From assembly GCA_018304425.1 (NCBI GenBank), contig JAGVWE010000003.1:138413-202412 (forward strand): DNA of 64,000 nucleotides, given 5' to 3'. The DNA is from Candidatus Iainarchaeum sp. GTDB taxonomy: Archaea > Iainarchaeota > Iainarchaeia > Iainarchaeales > UBA10219. Positions 17,244-25,039 of the stretch are shown here, one piece after another (the stretch's first letter is position 1; each line of letters opens with the position of its first letter). The position numbers were made by a program, and so were the translations under genes. Below the pieces are notes generated by a model that was not told where the DNA came from, did not search any database, and worked only from the letters and a program-made list of their open reading frames with translations.

Positions 17244-17393
17244 ATGGGTTGGCTAGGATTTCCAAAATACCAGTGGCGCGGATTAAGCTATCTACTGGTG
17301 ATTGGTGGCATCGGCTTGTTGCTCCTCAAAGAATACGCGGTGGGCGCCCCCTTGATAATCATTGGCGGCTTGATAGGAATAACCAATGGGTAA
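17244..17393 (+). CDS. 49-residue membrane protein
   Basis: MGWLGFPKYQWRGLSYLLVI opens a hydrophobic stretch, followed by a short polar turn (LKEYAVG) and a second hydrophobic segment APLIIIGGLIGITNG: a small helical-hairpin membrane protein. A GGAG site lies about 7 nt upstream. Its last 8 nt overlap the next gene's first ATG (17386), which suggests translational coupling. Unknown function. Confidence 0.5.
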   Translation: MGWLGFPKYQWRGLSYLLVIGGIGLLLLKEYAVGAPLIIIGGLIGITNG

Positions 17394-17715
17394 GAACATG
17401 AATCCGAGGGAATCACGAGCATTTGGTGCCGGAAAACTGAAGCACGACCGCATGATTAAAATCACGGCCCTGGTGCTCACTTTCGGCGGCTCCATTCTTG
17501 CCGGCCTCGCATTCAATGAAAAAATCCTGCTTCCCGCAAGCAAGGAAATAATCATCGTATTGTTGGCAGGCATCCTGTTCCTGTTGCTGCTTTTCCAAAA
17601 CGCGAAGTTGAACGCGCTGGAACAAATTTTGGGCTGGGATGAAAAAGCCGAAGAAGGAAAGATGAATCTGCTCGCCCGGTGGATTGACAAAGCAATTAAG
17701 CCAATCACAAGATAA
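17386..17715 (+). CDS. Small two-TM membrane protein
   Basis: 109 residues. A basic N-terminus (about 1-23) precedes a TM helix (ITALVLTFGGSILAGLAF), a short polar loop, a second TM helix (IIIVLLAGILFLLLLF) and an acidic/basic cytoplasmic tail. The ATG at 17386 overlaps the previous stop; an alternative ATG is at 17398. No family recognised. It appears to form a two-gene membrane unit with 17244-17393. It runs to within 7 nt of the convergent ATP-grasp gene. Confidence 0.6.
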   Translation: MGKNMNPRESRAFGAGKLKHDRMIKITALVLTFGGSILAGLAFNEKILLPASKEIIIVLLAGILFLLLLFQNAKLNALEQILGWDEKAEEGKMNLLARWIDKAIKPITR

Positions 17716-17721
17716 CAGAAG

Positions 17722-18882
17722 CTATTCGCCCTGACCCGCCACGTACTCCCCATAGTCGAAGTGCAGGTATTTCAGTACCTCGTTTTCGTCTTCGTGGCGC
17801 GTGTAAACCGTGGAGAAAAACGGGTACTGGGTGTGGTCCACGACGACGTAGTCCAGGACTTCGCGGAAGGTTTGCTTGAACTTTTCGTGGTCAACCGAGT
17901 AATGGCTTGGCAGGCCCTTTTTGGGGCGCTGGCCCAAGACGAAGGCATAGGTCCGGTCATCTGGTTTGGATAGGATGTGCTTCCAGTCGGGTGCCTGGCC
18001 TTCGAAGAAGTGCCGGTACTCGTTCACGCCGAAGGCATGGAAGGACAAATCGGCGAGGCCGAAGCCGCCAAACCGGAGGGGGTTGACTTCAATGGGGCGG
18101 AGGCCCTTCCGGGTCAAGCGGAACTCGAAGTGCACGGGAAAAGAAGCCAGCGGCGCCAGGGACCCGAGTTTTCCGAGGAAAGCCGTGACCGATTCCAATA
18201 ACCGGCGCAACAGGGCGTGGCTCGTATAGTACACGACGTTCCGCGAGTCCTCGGGCGAGGCAAACGGGTGCTTGGAGAGGCCGACCACGGCGGGTTTGCC
18301 GCGCGTGTCAAAGAAGGCATCGCACGCAAACTCCTCTCCCTCGATGAAGTCCTCGACCAGGAACTTGTCCGCGTTGAGCACGGCGTCATTGAACGAGCCC
18401 TGGAAGGCGCTGATTTCGGCGAGGACCCTTGGAACGGCGTCATCCCACTCGGCTTGACCTGAAACCCTGGCGTTGCCGCGGCCGCAAAAGCCAATTGAGG
18501 GCTTGAGGAACAGCGTCCTCCCGGCAGGCACGTGGAAGCCGGCGAGTTCCCCGCGTGTCAACTCGGCGAAAAAGAAGTCCGGAAACCAGGCGCGGAGTTT
18601 TTCCCGCAAGGCAGCCTTGTCCTTGAAAACCGTTATCGCATCCACCAGTGGCTTCCGCCCGGACGCGTACACGAGCGGAAGCGAGTCCTCGGCATTCGAG
18701 TACACCACGGTGTCGGGCGCGGCCAGCAATGCCTTGGCCCTGGCTTCATCCACGAAGGACAGGTTGACGGGAAGCAGGGCGCGGAGTTCCTTGGAGGCAT
18801 GCACGGGAACCCGGTACTTGGCCAGGGTCTCCAACAACAACCTGGAAAGAAAGGACTTGGACAACAAGCACAAGGCGTTCAT
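17722..18882 (-). CDS. ATP-grasp domain protein
   Basis: 386 residues. An N-terminal Rossmann-like segment is followed by an ATP-grasp fold: KDKAALREKLRAWFPDFFF, then LFLKPSIGFCGRGNARV (nucleotide loop), DKFLVEDFIEGEEFACDAFF, and the metal/ATP-binding HFEFRLTRKGLRPIEVNPLR at about 255-275. This is the layout of enzymes that ligate a carboxylate to an amine or thiol using ATP. The substrate cannot be told. A TATA (TCTTTAAAAGGC on the minus strand, 18909-18920), overlapping the end of the deoxyhypusine synthase gene, gives it its own promoter. Confidence 0.85.
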   Translation of the reverse strand: MNALCLLSKSFLSRLLLETLAKYRVPVHASKELRALLPVNLSFVDEARAKALLAAPDTVVYSNAEDSLPLVYASGRKPLVDAITVFKDKAALREKLRAWFPDFFFAELTRGELAGFHVPAGRTLFLKPSIGFCGRGNARVSGQAEWDDAVPRVLAEISAFQGSFNDAVLNADKFLVEDFIEGEEFACDAFFDTRGKPAVVGLSKHPFASPEDSRNVVYYTSHALLRRLLESVTAFLGKLGSLAPLASFPVHFEFRLTRKGLRPIEVNPLRFGGFGLADLSFHAFGVNEYRHFFEGQAPDWKHILSKPDDRTYAFVLGQRPKKGLPSHYSVDHEKFKQTFREVLDYVVVDHTQYPFFSTVYTRHEDENEVLKYLHFDYGEYVAGQGE

Positions 18883-18913
18883 GGCGTTTGTACAAGGTAG
18901 AGGGCAACGCCTT

Positions 18914-19891
18914 TTAAAGATTGACCCACGCCCAGGCCAGCAGCGGGAAGACGAGGGTGGCCTCGGCCTCGATGGCCACCGCGTTGCGCTGGTCTTTGAG
19001 CTTGTTCCAGCTCACGGCCTCCTTGGGCAGGGCCCCGGACAGGCTGCCATCGTATTGGGTGCCCGTGGAAACGTAAACCGCGTAATCCAGGCCGTCGCGG
19101 AGGATGGCCGCGCCAATGAGGTGGTGCTTGGCGATGCCGCCCCCAAGGATAACTCCGCCAACCTTATCAGGCTGGAGGATTTGGTCGTAGAACTTGGTGA
19201 CGTCGGCCGCCTGGTCGATGACCAGCTTCTCGCGCTTGCCTTGGTTGAAGAAGTAAAAGTGGTCGCCCATGGCCCCGTCCACAAAGCCCGGGCAGTAGAT
19301 GGGAATGCGGTTCTGGGTGGCCCAATGGAGCACGGAGTGCTTGTCCTGGATTTCCTTGCCCAACTCGAAGACGTAGTCGCTGGGCGCCCAGATGCGCTTC
19401 TGCGCGTAGCGCTTTTCGATGAACTTCGTGTGGAAGGCCTCGAAGTCCACGTAGTGGTCGTCGGGCACGAAGAGGTTGCCGATGCGGTTGAGCTTGTTGG
19501 CCTTGACTTCCGAGTCATTCACTTCAAAGTCGCCGACCCGGAACGGGTGCCTGGACTTGATGCAGTCCTCTTCGATGGCGCCGGTGGAGGTGACGATGGC
19601 CGCAACCAACTTGTGTCTGACCAACTGGGCGATGATCTCCCGGAGGCCGGACGAAACCATGTTGGATGTGAGCGACAGGAAGACCGCGGCCTGGTCTTTT
19701 TTCATGCGCTGGACCAATTCGACGGCGCGGCCGAGGTTCGAGGCCTGGAAGCCGAGCGAGGAATAGTGGCCGAGCAGTTGCCTGACGGAAAGGTTCTTGT
19801 CGAGCGCGAAGCCCTGCACGGGCGGAAGCTGTTGGAGGTCGATGGACTTGCTTGCCTTGCGGCGGCGGAAGCTGGGGTTCTTTTGAGTCAT
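18914..19891 (-). CDS. Deoxyhypusine synthase
   Basis: 325 residues from the ATG at 19891 (a GTG at 19900 would add three). The catalytic Lys lies in EAVSWNKLK at about residue 297, followed by ATLVFPLLA, the family's C-terminal signature. NAD-binding segments include SLTSNMVSSGLREII and GGVILGGGIAKHHLIGA, and the substrate region includes PGFVDGAMGDH. It transfers the aminobutyl group of spermidine to a Lys of aIF5A. It follows the Sec61 beta gene by 19 nt and is probably in its operon. A second, divergent paralog is at 51450-52499. Confidence 0.93.
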   Translation of the reverse strand: MTQKNPSFRRRKASKSIDLQQLPPVQGFALDKNLSVRQLLGHYSSLGFQASNLGRAVELVQRMKKDQAAVFLSLTSNMVSSGLREIIAQLVRHKLVAAIVTSTGAIEEDCIKSRHPFRVGDFEVNDSEVKANKLNRIGNLFVPDDHYVDFEAFHTKFIEKRYAQKRIWAPSDYVFELGKEIQDKHSVLHWATQNRIPIYCPGFVDGAMGDHFYFFNQGKREKLVIDQAADVTKFYDQILQPDKVGGVILGGGIAKHHLIGAAILRDGLDYAVYVSTGTQYDGSLSGALPKEAVSWNKLKDQRNAVAIEAEATLVFPLLAWAWVNL

Positions 19892-19910
19892 GGAAAACAC
19901 GAAAAAGCGG

Positions 19911-20081
19911 TTACCCGGCCACTAGGTGGATGGCTAGGACGATGGCCGAGAACGCGCCCGCAAAGAGCACCACGAATTCGGGGGTGAGCTTGGGGCCCGC
20001 GGTGTCCGCGTCGAAGAACCGCATGATGCCGATGCTGGAGCTCGGAGCCGAGACCCCACCGGAAGTGCGCTGGAACTTCAT
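19911..20081 (-). CDS. Preprotein translocase subunit Sec61 beta
   Basis: 56 residues. The N-terminal part is Ser/Gly-rich (SGGVSAPSSSIGIM), then the hallmark RFFDADTAGPKLTPEFVVLF leads into the single C-terminal TM helix ending AIHLVAG. This is the archaeal Sec61 beta layout, a tail-anchored subunit of the SecYEG/Sec61 channel. GAGGCG about 6 nt before the ATG serves as ribosome binding site. A TATA at 20100-20111 is shared in mirror image with the gene at 20135. Confidence 0.9.
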   Translation of the reverse strand: MKFQRTSGGVSAPSSSIGIMRFFDADTAGPKLTPEFVVLFAGAFSAIVLAIHLVAG

Positions 20082-20099
20082 TTTAACGCCTCAATAGAA

Positions 20100-20111
20100 G
20101 GCTTTTATAGG
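20100..20111. promoter_or_regulatory. TATA element shared by sec61 beta (-) and 20135 (+)
   Basis: GGCTTTTATAGG on the plus strand reads CCTATAAAAGCC on the minus strand. It is 20-28 nt from the minus-strand ATG (20081) and about 25-30 nt from the plus-strand ATG (20135). A second AT-rich stretch (TTTAAAATATA, 20118-20128) lies too close to the plus start to act as its TATA. Confidence 0.5.
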
Positions 20112-20134
20112 AGAAGGTTTAAAATATATCCTAT

Positions 20135-21097
20135 ATGTATCCCGTGCCTGAAAACCCGGCCAAGAGCGCCCTGAAAGTCACCATGCTGGTGGCGCTCATC
20201 GCGGTGCTCTGGTTTGTCGGGGTGTGGACCGGCGCCATCCGGTGCAGCCTGTTGCCCGGCGGCTGTCCGGTGTACTGGGGGTTACTGCGAAGCGGCACCG
20301 GCGGAAAACCCGAGATTTTGATTGTGCACGGCGAGGAAGACGACCCCGGCCTCGGCGACCCCAAGCTGTTGGAGAAAGCCCTGTCCGACCCCAACATCCT
20401 GGCAGTCCACCCGGATGCGGTGAAGGTGGAGCGGGTGACCAAGGACTTCCTGAAAGGCTATGACCTGGTCATCGTGACCAAGGCCAAAGTCATTCCCACC
20501 AAGAAGGTCAAGGAATTCATTGACTTTGCCGCGGAAGGCGGGCGCCTGGTGTGGACCGGGGACGCGGGCACGGCGTTGGGCGGAGACGAGAGCCCGGGAG
20601 AGGCCCTGTTGTTGAAGAGCCAGCGGCCCGGCGAAGAAGACGTGAACGAGGTCATCGGCCCCTGGGCGAGGAGGGACGGCGAGTACATGGTGCCCTTGGA
20701 CGAATTCATTGCCGCGGAATTCCTGGGCACGTACTGCGAGTTGAAGAACTGCCGGGACGCGAACCAGCTGATGGGGCTGTTGGAGGCCTTGCCGGGGAGA
20801 AAGCATCCACTCGTTGAAGGCATCCGCGATGACCTCGAATTCTATGGCGACTTCGCGTTGGTCAATCAACGCGAGGGCAACAACGCCAAGCGCGTGCTCA
20901 CCCTGAAATACGGTTCCGAACTCGTAACCAAGGACAAGCGCAAGCTCGGCAAGGAATTCCCGGTCATCATCAGTTCCGGGCTGGGCACCGGCAAGGTCGT
21001 CTATTACGCCGCACCCCTCGAATACTTCTTCGCCCCAGGGCGGCCCAAGAAGTACTACCAGTTCCTGGAAAACATGTACAAGGGCATGCTGAACTAA
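20135..21097 (+). CDS. Single-TM protein with GATase/Rossmann-like extracytoplasmic domain
   Basis: 320 residues. A short cytoplasmic N-terminus (MYPVPENPAKSALK) leads into one TM helix (VTMLVALIAVLWFVGVW). The outer domain has alternating strands and helices: PEILIVHGEEDD, YDLVIVTKAKVIPTKKVKEF, FAAEGGRLVWTGDAG, and near the end GTGKVVYYAAPLEYFF. The order resembles the class I amidotransferase-like domains found in DUF4350/DUF4159-type membrane proteins, but the catalytic Cys is absent, so it is probably a binding domain. A related protein is encoded at 21782-22675. Its 3' end overlaps the convergent gene by 4 nt. Confidence 0.65.
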   Translation: MYPVPENPAKSALKVTMLVALIAVLWFVGVWTGAIRCSLLPGGCPVYWGLLRSGTGGKPEILIVHGEEDDPGLGDPKLLEKALSDPNILAVHPDAVKVERVTKDFLKGYDLVIVTKAKVIPTKKVKEFIDFAAEGGRLVWTGDAGTALGGDESPGEALLLKSQRPGEEDVNEVIGPWARRDGEYMVPLDEFIAAEFLGTYCELKNCRDANQLMGLLEALPGRKHPLVEGIRDDLEFYGDFALVNQREGNNAKRVLTLKYGSELVTKDKRKLGKEFPVIISSGLGTGKVVYYAAPLEYFFAPGRPKKYYQFLENMYKGMLN

Positions 21098-21588
21098 CGC
21101 CCGAATAGCGCATCGATGAAGTCAAGGCGCGCTGCCTTGTAGATTCTGTACTTTCTCACTCCAAGCGTTGCGGCCAGGGAAAGATGAAGCTGGATGTTTA
21201 GCATCATAACCTGAGCCTGCGTAAGAGGCGCAGATTTCTTCCGGAGGCGTCGCTTCAAGACCCCATGCTCAGACAACCAGACTTCAGCGTCGAATAATCC
21301 CCTTGCGATGTTTCTTGGGACTGCTTGCTTGCGCGTCAAGCAATTCATGGCTTCAAGAACATAACTCAGGAACAGGTTCGCCTGTTTTGCCCCAACCAGC
21401 TTTGCGGGGGGCAAATGAAACCCCTTAAGGACACGTTCACCAAGAGCCTGGAAAGCAAACGTCTTGCCTGGGCCACCTAATTCAGGCCGTGCTTCCTCAA
21501 GGAACCGCTGATGTTGGGGACGCAGGCGATTGCGGCGGGCAACCGAAACAACACCCCGACGGCGGCGGCTGGACCCTGGAGTGGACAT
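21094..21588 (-). CDS. Arg-rich orphan protein
   Basis: 164 residues starting MSTPGSSRRRRGVVSVARRN. The first 35 residues are extremely basic, then the protein is helical (LGERVLKGFHLPPAKLVGAK, and TQAQVMMLNIQLHLSLAATL) and ends RKYRIYKAARLDFIDALFGR. A TATA (GATTTATAGG on the minus strand, 21609-21619) about 27 nt upstream supports the leaderless ATG at 21588. No family recognised. Confidence 0.55.
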   Translation of the reverse strand: MSTPGSSRRRRGVVSVARRNRLRPQHQRFLEEARPELGGPGKTFAFQALGERVLKGFHLPPAKLVGAKQANLFLSYVLEAMNCLTRKQAVPRNIARGLFDAEVWLSEHGVLKRRLRKKSAPLTQAQVMMLNIQLHLSLAATLGVRKYRIYKAARLDFIDALFGR

Positions 21589-21660
21589 ATTCAAGCAGAA
21601 GCAGCAAATTCCTATAAATCTTGCTTTAGCGGTTTAAGCGACCTAAAACAGCCCGCGGAA

Positions 21661-21765
21661 ACCTTTATATATACTAAAAGCATAGGTATAGTAGGGTTCA
21701 GGGGGCAAGGGAAAGGTATATAAATCCCTTAAGCCCTAAATACATAGCAATTAACAAGTTAATTG
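21661..21765 (+). promoter_or_regulatory. Double TATA region with 5'-end inverted repeat before 21782
   Basis: Two TATA-like stretches occur: CTTTATATATAC (21661-21672) and GGTATATAAATCCC (21714-21727). The second predicts transcription from about 21747. A perfect inverted repeat begins there: CAATTAAC (21748-21755), two A, GTTAATTG (21758-21765), directly followed by the GGAGAGGGTG ribosome binding site. The mRNA would begin with a short AU-rich hairpin, or the repeat may be an operator. Confidence 0.45.
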
Positions 21766-21781
21766 GAGAGGGTGAAAAAGA

Positions 21782-22675
21782 ATGTATCCTGAAGCTGGTG
21801 GAGCGGATTTGCCTCCGGCAGGCGGCGGGGGTTATTTCCCGGAGCCTGATTGGAAGAGCCGGATTGCCTACAATCTCGAAGGACTTATTCCCTTAATCCT
21901 CATACTCATCATCGCCTTTTTCTTGGCGGTCAAGTTCAACATCGTTTCGAGTTCGACCCCTTTCGTGGGGCCCATTGCAAACGTTTTCGGCGTCGGCAGC
22001 AGCCCCGTCAAGTTGCTCATCATCGGCAAGAGCAGCCCGGAAGTCATCGACGTCCTGAACAAGAACCCGGACCTCGTGGTTTACCGCATGAAGTCCCCGC
22101 ATGAACTCGAGCGGAACCCCAAGGAACAGATTTCACAGTACGACGTCGTCATGCTGGACCAGAGCCAGGAAGCCGACAAAGCCATTTCCCGGAGGCTCGG
22201 CGATGCCTTGAACAGCTGGGTCAAGGGCGGCGGAAACCTGGTCACGGTCATGGACTCGGGAATCCGGCGCACGGGCCTGGGTGGACAGGTCGCGTTTGAC
22301 GTCGTCGGCTGGCAGGGTACCATCGGAGACGTAGTTCCCGTTAGCTGCGACCGCGTCGGCGAAGGACAATTGGCATGCGAAAACAAGATTATCGTCCGCG
22401 GAAAACTCACGCGACAGATTGAGTCCCATGCCATCATGTCCGGCATCGAGGTGGCGCCACCCCAGGAAGGAGCCTTCTTCCTGCTGGAAACCTTTGACGT
22501 CACCCCCACCGGCACCGAGGTGGCCTATGTTTCCGAGGCAAGGGGCATCGACTCCTTCCCCGGCATCGTGGAAAAGAAGATGGTGGTCGGGAAAAGCGTT
22601 TACTTCAACTATAACCCGGGCATCACCCAAACCATCCTCGAGAACACGCTTAAATACATGCGGAAAGCGATTTAA
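21782..22675 (+). CDS. Single-TM protein with GATase/Rossmann-like domain (paralog of 20135)
   Basis: 297 residues. A Gly/Pro-rich cytoplasmic N-terminus (about 1-35) leads into one TM helix (LIPLILILIIAFFLAVKF), then an outer alpha/beta domain: VKLLIIGKSSPEVIDVLNK, YDVVMLDQSQEADKAISRRL, VKGGGNLVTVMDSGIRRTGL and the closing GKSVYFNYNPGITQTILENT. The layout matches the protein at 20135-21097. GGAGAGGGTG is about 8 nt before the ATG. The elaborate promoter suggests strong or regulated expression. Role unknown; possibly a surface or secretion-associated component. Confidence 0.65.
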   Translation: MYPEAGGADLPPAGGGGYFPEPDWKSRIAYNLEGLIPLILILIIAFFLAVKFNIVSSSTPFVGPIANVFGVGSSPVKLLIIGKSSPEVIDVLNKNPDLVVYRMKSPHELERNPKEQISQYDVVMLDQSQEADKAISRRLGDALNSWVKGGGNLVTVMDSGIRRTGLGGQVAFDVVGWQGTIGDVVPVSCDRVGEGQLACENKIIVRGKLTRQIESHAIMSGIEVAPPQEGAFFLLETFDVTPTGTEVAYVSEARGIDSFPGIVEKKMVVGKSVYFNYNPGITQTILENTLKYMRKAI

Positions 22676-22720
22676 CCCCCTTAAGGGGGTGGAAACCGCC
22701 TCCCCTCTTTCCTTTTTCTT
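22676..22720 (+). terminator. Hairpin plus pyrimidine tract after 21782-22675
   Basis: CCCCC-TTAA-GGGGG (22676-22689) starts immediately after the stop codon and is followed by a pyrimidine-rich run (about 22698-22720). Together they fit a transcription terminator. Confidence 0.4.
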
Positions 22721-22822
22721 TCAGCCCTTTTTCCGGCCAGCGGCAGCCCTTTAAAATGAGTTTGGGAAAACCATGCTATTAGTGCCACCAATAGGGAACG
22801 ACTTACCAGTGGAGGCGATGGC

Positions 22823-23098
22823 ATGGCGGAAAACGACAACACGGTGTTCGTGGGAAAAAAGGGGACCATGGCCTATGTCTTGGCCGTGGTCACGCAAATC
22901 AACCAGGGTGCGAGGGAAGTCACGGTCAAGGCCCGGGGCAAGGCCATTTCGCGTGCCGTGGACGTCGCGGAAATCGTGCGCAACAAGTTCGACACGAACC
23001 TCCTGGTGTCCGGCATCGGCATCTCGACCGAGGAAGTAAGCACCGAGGACGGCACCCCGTTAAAGGTTTCGGCCATTGAAATCACGCTCAGGAAGTGA
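22823..23098 (+). CDS. Alba family nucleic-acid-binding protein
   Basis: 91 residues. [20 protein letters not shown] with [20 protein letters not shown] is the Alba pattern, including the Lys/Arg patch that contacts DNA or RNA, and the C-terminus ([10 protein letters not shown]) is the typical last strand. It binds chromatin or RNA as a dimer. GTGGAGGCG lies upstream; the ATG at 22818 is out of frame, so 22823 is the start. A TATA CCCTTTAAAATG (about 22747-22758) lies upstream. The KH-domain gene follows after 18 nt and is probably co-transcribed. Confidence 0.92.
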   Translation: MAENDNTVFVGKKGTMAYVLAVVTQINQGAREVTVKARGKAISRAVDVAEIVRNKFDTNLLVSGIGISTEEVSTEDGTPLKVSAIEITLRK

Positions 23099-23116
23099 GC
23101 CAAGGAGTTGGAGCCG

Positions 23117-23614
23117 ATGAAGTTCCCGCTGTGCGAGCAATGCATTGAAGCCGAAGAGCTTTGCCCGGCCTGCGAACAGCTGCTCCGGGAGGGGAAAATC
23201 ACCGCGCTCGACGTCGCGGTATCGCACCTCCTCGGCAGGCTCAAGCGGAAGCTCTCGCTGGAGAACGCGGACTTCGTGAAGGCCCTGGACCTCGGAAAGC
23301 TCGTGGTCATCGTGGCCACGGGAAAAATCGGGGTCTTCATCGGCCGGAAGGGCCGCATCGTGACCGAGGTCAGCCGCGAGCTCGGAAGGAAGGTCCGGGT
23401 CATCGAGCAGACTTCGGATGAGAAAAAGATGGTCCAGGACCTGGTGGGAAAGGCACAGGTCCTCGGCATCAACAAGGTGTTTTCCCCGGCCGGCCAGGAA
23501 TACAAGGTCGTGGTGGCCAAGAAGGACGCGCCGCGCCTGGTGTCCGGCAAGGCAAGGCTCGAAGAAGCCATCCGCCAGCTGCTGGGCGCCAAGGCCACGA
23601 TTGCGTTCGAGTGA
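23117..23614 (+). CDS. Zinc-ribbon plus KH-domain RNA-binding protein (NusA-like)
   Basis: 165 residues from the ATG at 23117; AAGGAG is 9 nt upstream. The N-terminus has a zinc ribbon, CEQC at 6-9 and CPAC at 16-19. The middle contains a KH domain with the GxxG loop in VFIGRKGRIVTEVSRELGRK at about 72-91. A second KH-like segment is at the C-terminus. This order is that of archaeal KH proteins annotated as NusA-like. It should bind RNA and may act in transcription elongation or RNA turnover. Its position behind Alba supports a nucleic-acid role. Confidence 0.8.
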   Translation: MKFPLCEQCIEAEELCPACEQLLREGKITALDVAVSHLLGRLKRKLSLENADFVKALDLGKLVVIVATGKIGVFIGRKGRIVTEVSRELGRKVRVIEQTSDEKKMVQDLVGKAQVLGINKVFSPAGQEYKVVVAKKDAPRLVSGKARLEEAIRQLLGAKATIAFE

Positions 23615-23767
23615 ACGGCAGGCGAAAACTATTTATGCTCCTTCGACCCAATAGGTTTACGCAAATTCTTGGACAGCCTTTCGCTGCCGAACCAAGTAGG
23701 GGTTTCCGTCCACCGGCTTATACGGGCTTCGAGAACAAAAAGCGAAAGATATATTAAGGAGTCATGA
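23615..23767. other. Intergenic region with weak RNA-gene signals
   Basis: No ORF is supported here. A TATA-like AACTATTTATG (23626-23636) is followed by sequence that can fold: CTTGG pairs with CCAAG about 25 nt later, enclosing CAGC/GCTG. A second TATA (AAAGATATATTAAGG, 23745-23759) serves the gene at 23784. A small RNA is possible, but the pairing is modest and unproven. Confidence 0.25.
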
Positions 23768-23781
23768 TGTATCATGATACA
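23768..23781. promoter_or_regulatory. 14-bp perfect palindrome, operator candidate for 23784
   Basis: TGTATCATGATACA lies between the TATA at 23745-23759 and the ATG at 23784. Partial copies of the core (TCATGA) also occur at 23762-23767 and 23792-23797. Position and symmetry fit a repressor site that blocks transcription initiation; the winged-helix gene itself is the obvious candidate binder. Confidence 0.55.
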
Positions 23782-23783
23782 AC

Positions 23784-24287
23784 ATGAGCGGTCATGACAC
23801 CAGGCAAAACGAACAAAACCGGGGCTTCGTGGAGCGCATTGCCCCCGAATTCACCGAGTTGACCCTAGACGTCAAGGAATTGCAGGAGCAGGGCAAGGAC
23901 CCGTTGTTCGTCTCTGCGCTCTTATTCCGCCTCATAAAGGAGCGGGAGCGCACCAACCGGCTCTTGGACGACTTGAACGACAAATATGACCACCTGATGC
24001 TGGAATTAAAGCAGCGAAGAGGGGGGGAGTCCGCCGGCCCTACACCCATGCCCCTGGGAACGGGCATGCAACCGGATGCCGGTAACTTCCACCTGCTGGC
24101 TGTGCAGGACGACCAAATCCTTAAATACGTCGAAGAGCACGGCCAGGCCACCGCTGCCGACATCAAGGCCATCATGAACTACAAGCGATTGAACGCGGCC
24201 TCGCAGAGGCTCAACAAACTGCACCGGGAGGGGCACCTCAAAAAAGTCCAGCAAGGCAAGCGGGTGTTATTCTTGTCCAGAAACTAG
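23784..24287 (+). CDS. Winged-helix regulator with N-terminal coiled coil
   Basis: 167 residues. Residues about 15-75 are helical with a coiled-coil look (FTELTLDVKELQEQGKDPLF, then ERERTNRLLDDLNDKYDHLM), followed by a Gly/Pro/Met linker and a C-terminal winged helix: DQILKYVEEHGQATAADIKA, LNAASQRLNKLHREGHLKKV, QQGKRVLFL. It probably dimerises through the coiled coil. The palindrome just upstream suggests negative autoregulation. Ligand unknown. Confidence 0.75.
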   Translation: MSGHDTRQNEQNRGFVERIAPEFTELTLDVKELQEQGKDPLFVSALLFRLIKERERTNRLLDDLNDKYDHLMLELKQRRGGESAGPTPMPLGTGMQPDAGNFHLLAVQDDQILKYVEEHGQATAADIKAIMNYKRLNAASQRLNKLHREGHLKKVQQGKRVLFLSRN

Positions 24288-24564
24288 GAGCAGGCGTTTG
24301 GCATCATGGAACGTATTCAACCCCCACCTCACTTCCCTGGTGCCAAAAACTGCCTCCTTCCATTCAGAGGAAAACAAGCCTCCTTGACTCCCAATATCAA
24401 GGAAACCTCCCAAGTCAACGCCAACAGAAAAACAACAAAAAAAGCGAATCGGGTGAAACGGGGCCCCGCTGCTCGTGCAGCGGGGTATCCCATTTCCTAC
24501 TTCTTTCACGCCGCCTTTCACCCCCCCCCAAAGGCTTAAATAACACCTTGGACAAGAGTAAGGT
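24288..24564. other. Gene-free region with strong hairpin
   Basis: The best signal is a hairpin at 24464-24485: CCCCGCTGC, loop TCGT, GCAGCGGGG. GGGTGAAA (24451-24458) can pair with a TTTCACCC near 24515, enclosing it in a larger stem. A 77-codon ORF (24306-24539) spans the region, but its composition is poor. A TATA (GGCTTAAATAAC, 24533-24544) near the end serves the gene at 24565. Confidence 0.35.
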
Positions 24565-25002
24565 ATGCGACGCCGAAGCGTTCCGAGTAGAATGCGTACA
24601 CCGGGTGGACGGCCGGACGCCAAACCAACCGGCGCCTCGAAGCCGTCTGACGCTGCCAGGGCACGGAGAGCACAGACAATAAGGGACCTCAAAAGAATTG
24701 GGAGGCACCGCGTCCCGCCTGAACTCGTGGCAGGGTTGAGAAAAGCCGTGGCCCGGGAAGACCGCATCCGGCAGGTGATGATAGCCGCGCAACGAGCCTG
24801 GCACCGCAAGCCCGGGAGCCCGGCACAGGCCGCTTTCTGGGCAAGACTAGACGAACGCAAGGCACGCGCTTTCTTTGAAGACTGCGCGGCCAAGGAAGTG
24901 GCCTTGCGCGCAGCCCAGCGGAAGCGTGTGTCCTCCAACCTCGAGCGAACGCTTGCCAACATGTGGTGGACCGAGTGGAAGGCGCTGCCGACCGGCAAGT
25001 GA
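24565..25002 (+). CDS. Arg-rich orphan protein
   Basis: 145 residues starting MRRRSVPSRMRTPGGRPDAK. The first 45 residues are basic and disordered; the rest is helical (PELVAGLRKAVAREDRIRQV, ERKARAFFEDCAAKEVALRA) and ends with a Trp-rich segment, NMWWTEWKALP. A TATA about 27 nt upstream fixes the leaderless start. Function unknown; nucleic-acid binding is a guess from charge. Confidence 0.55.
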   Translation: MRRRSVPSRMRTPGGRPDAKPTGASKPSDAARARRAQTIRDLKRIGRHRVPPELVAGLRKAVAREDRIRQVMIAAQRAWHRKPGSPAQAAFWARLDERKARAFFEDCAAKEVALRAAQRKRVSSNLERTLANMWWTEWKALPTGK

Positions 25003-25039
25003 GGCGGCAGACTATACGAGAAGCAGTAGAAAGCCGTGA

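Noticed and set aside
18473..19987. 504-codon frame antisense to ATP-grasp and deoxyhypusine synthase genes
   Set aside because: Spans two real genes and the Sec61 beta gene; explained by codon bias.
24306..24539. 77-codon ORF over the 24464 hairpin
   Set aside because: Pro/Lys/Ala-rich without pattern, and no TATA or ribosome binding site at the right distance.
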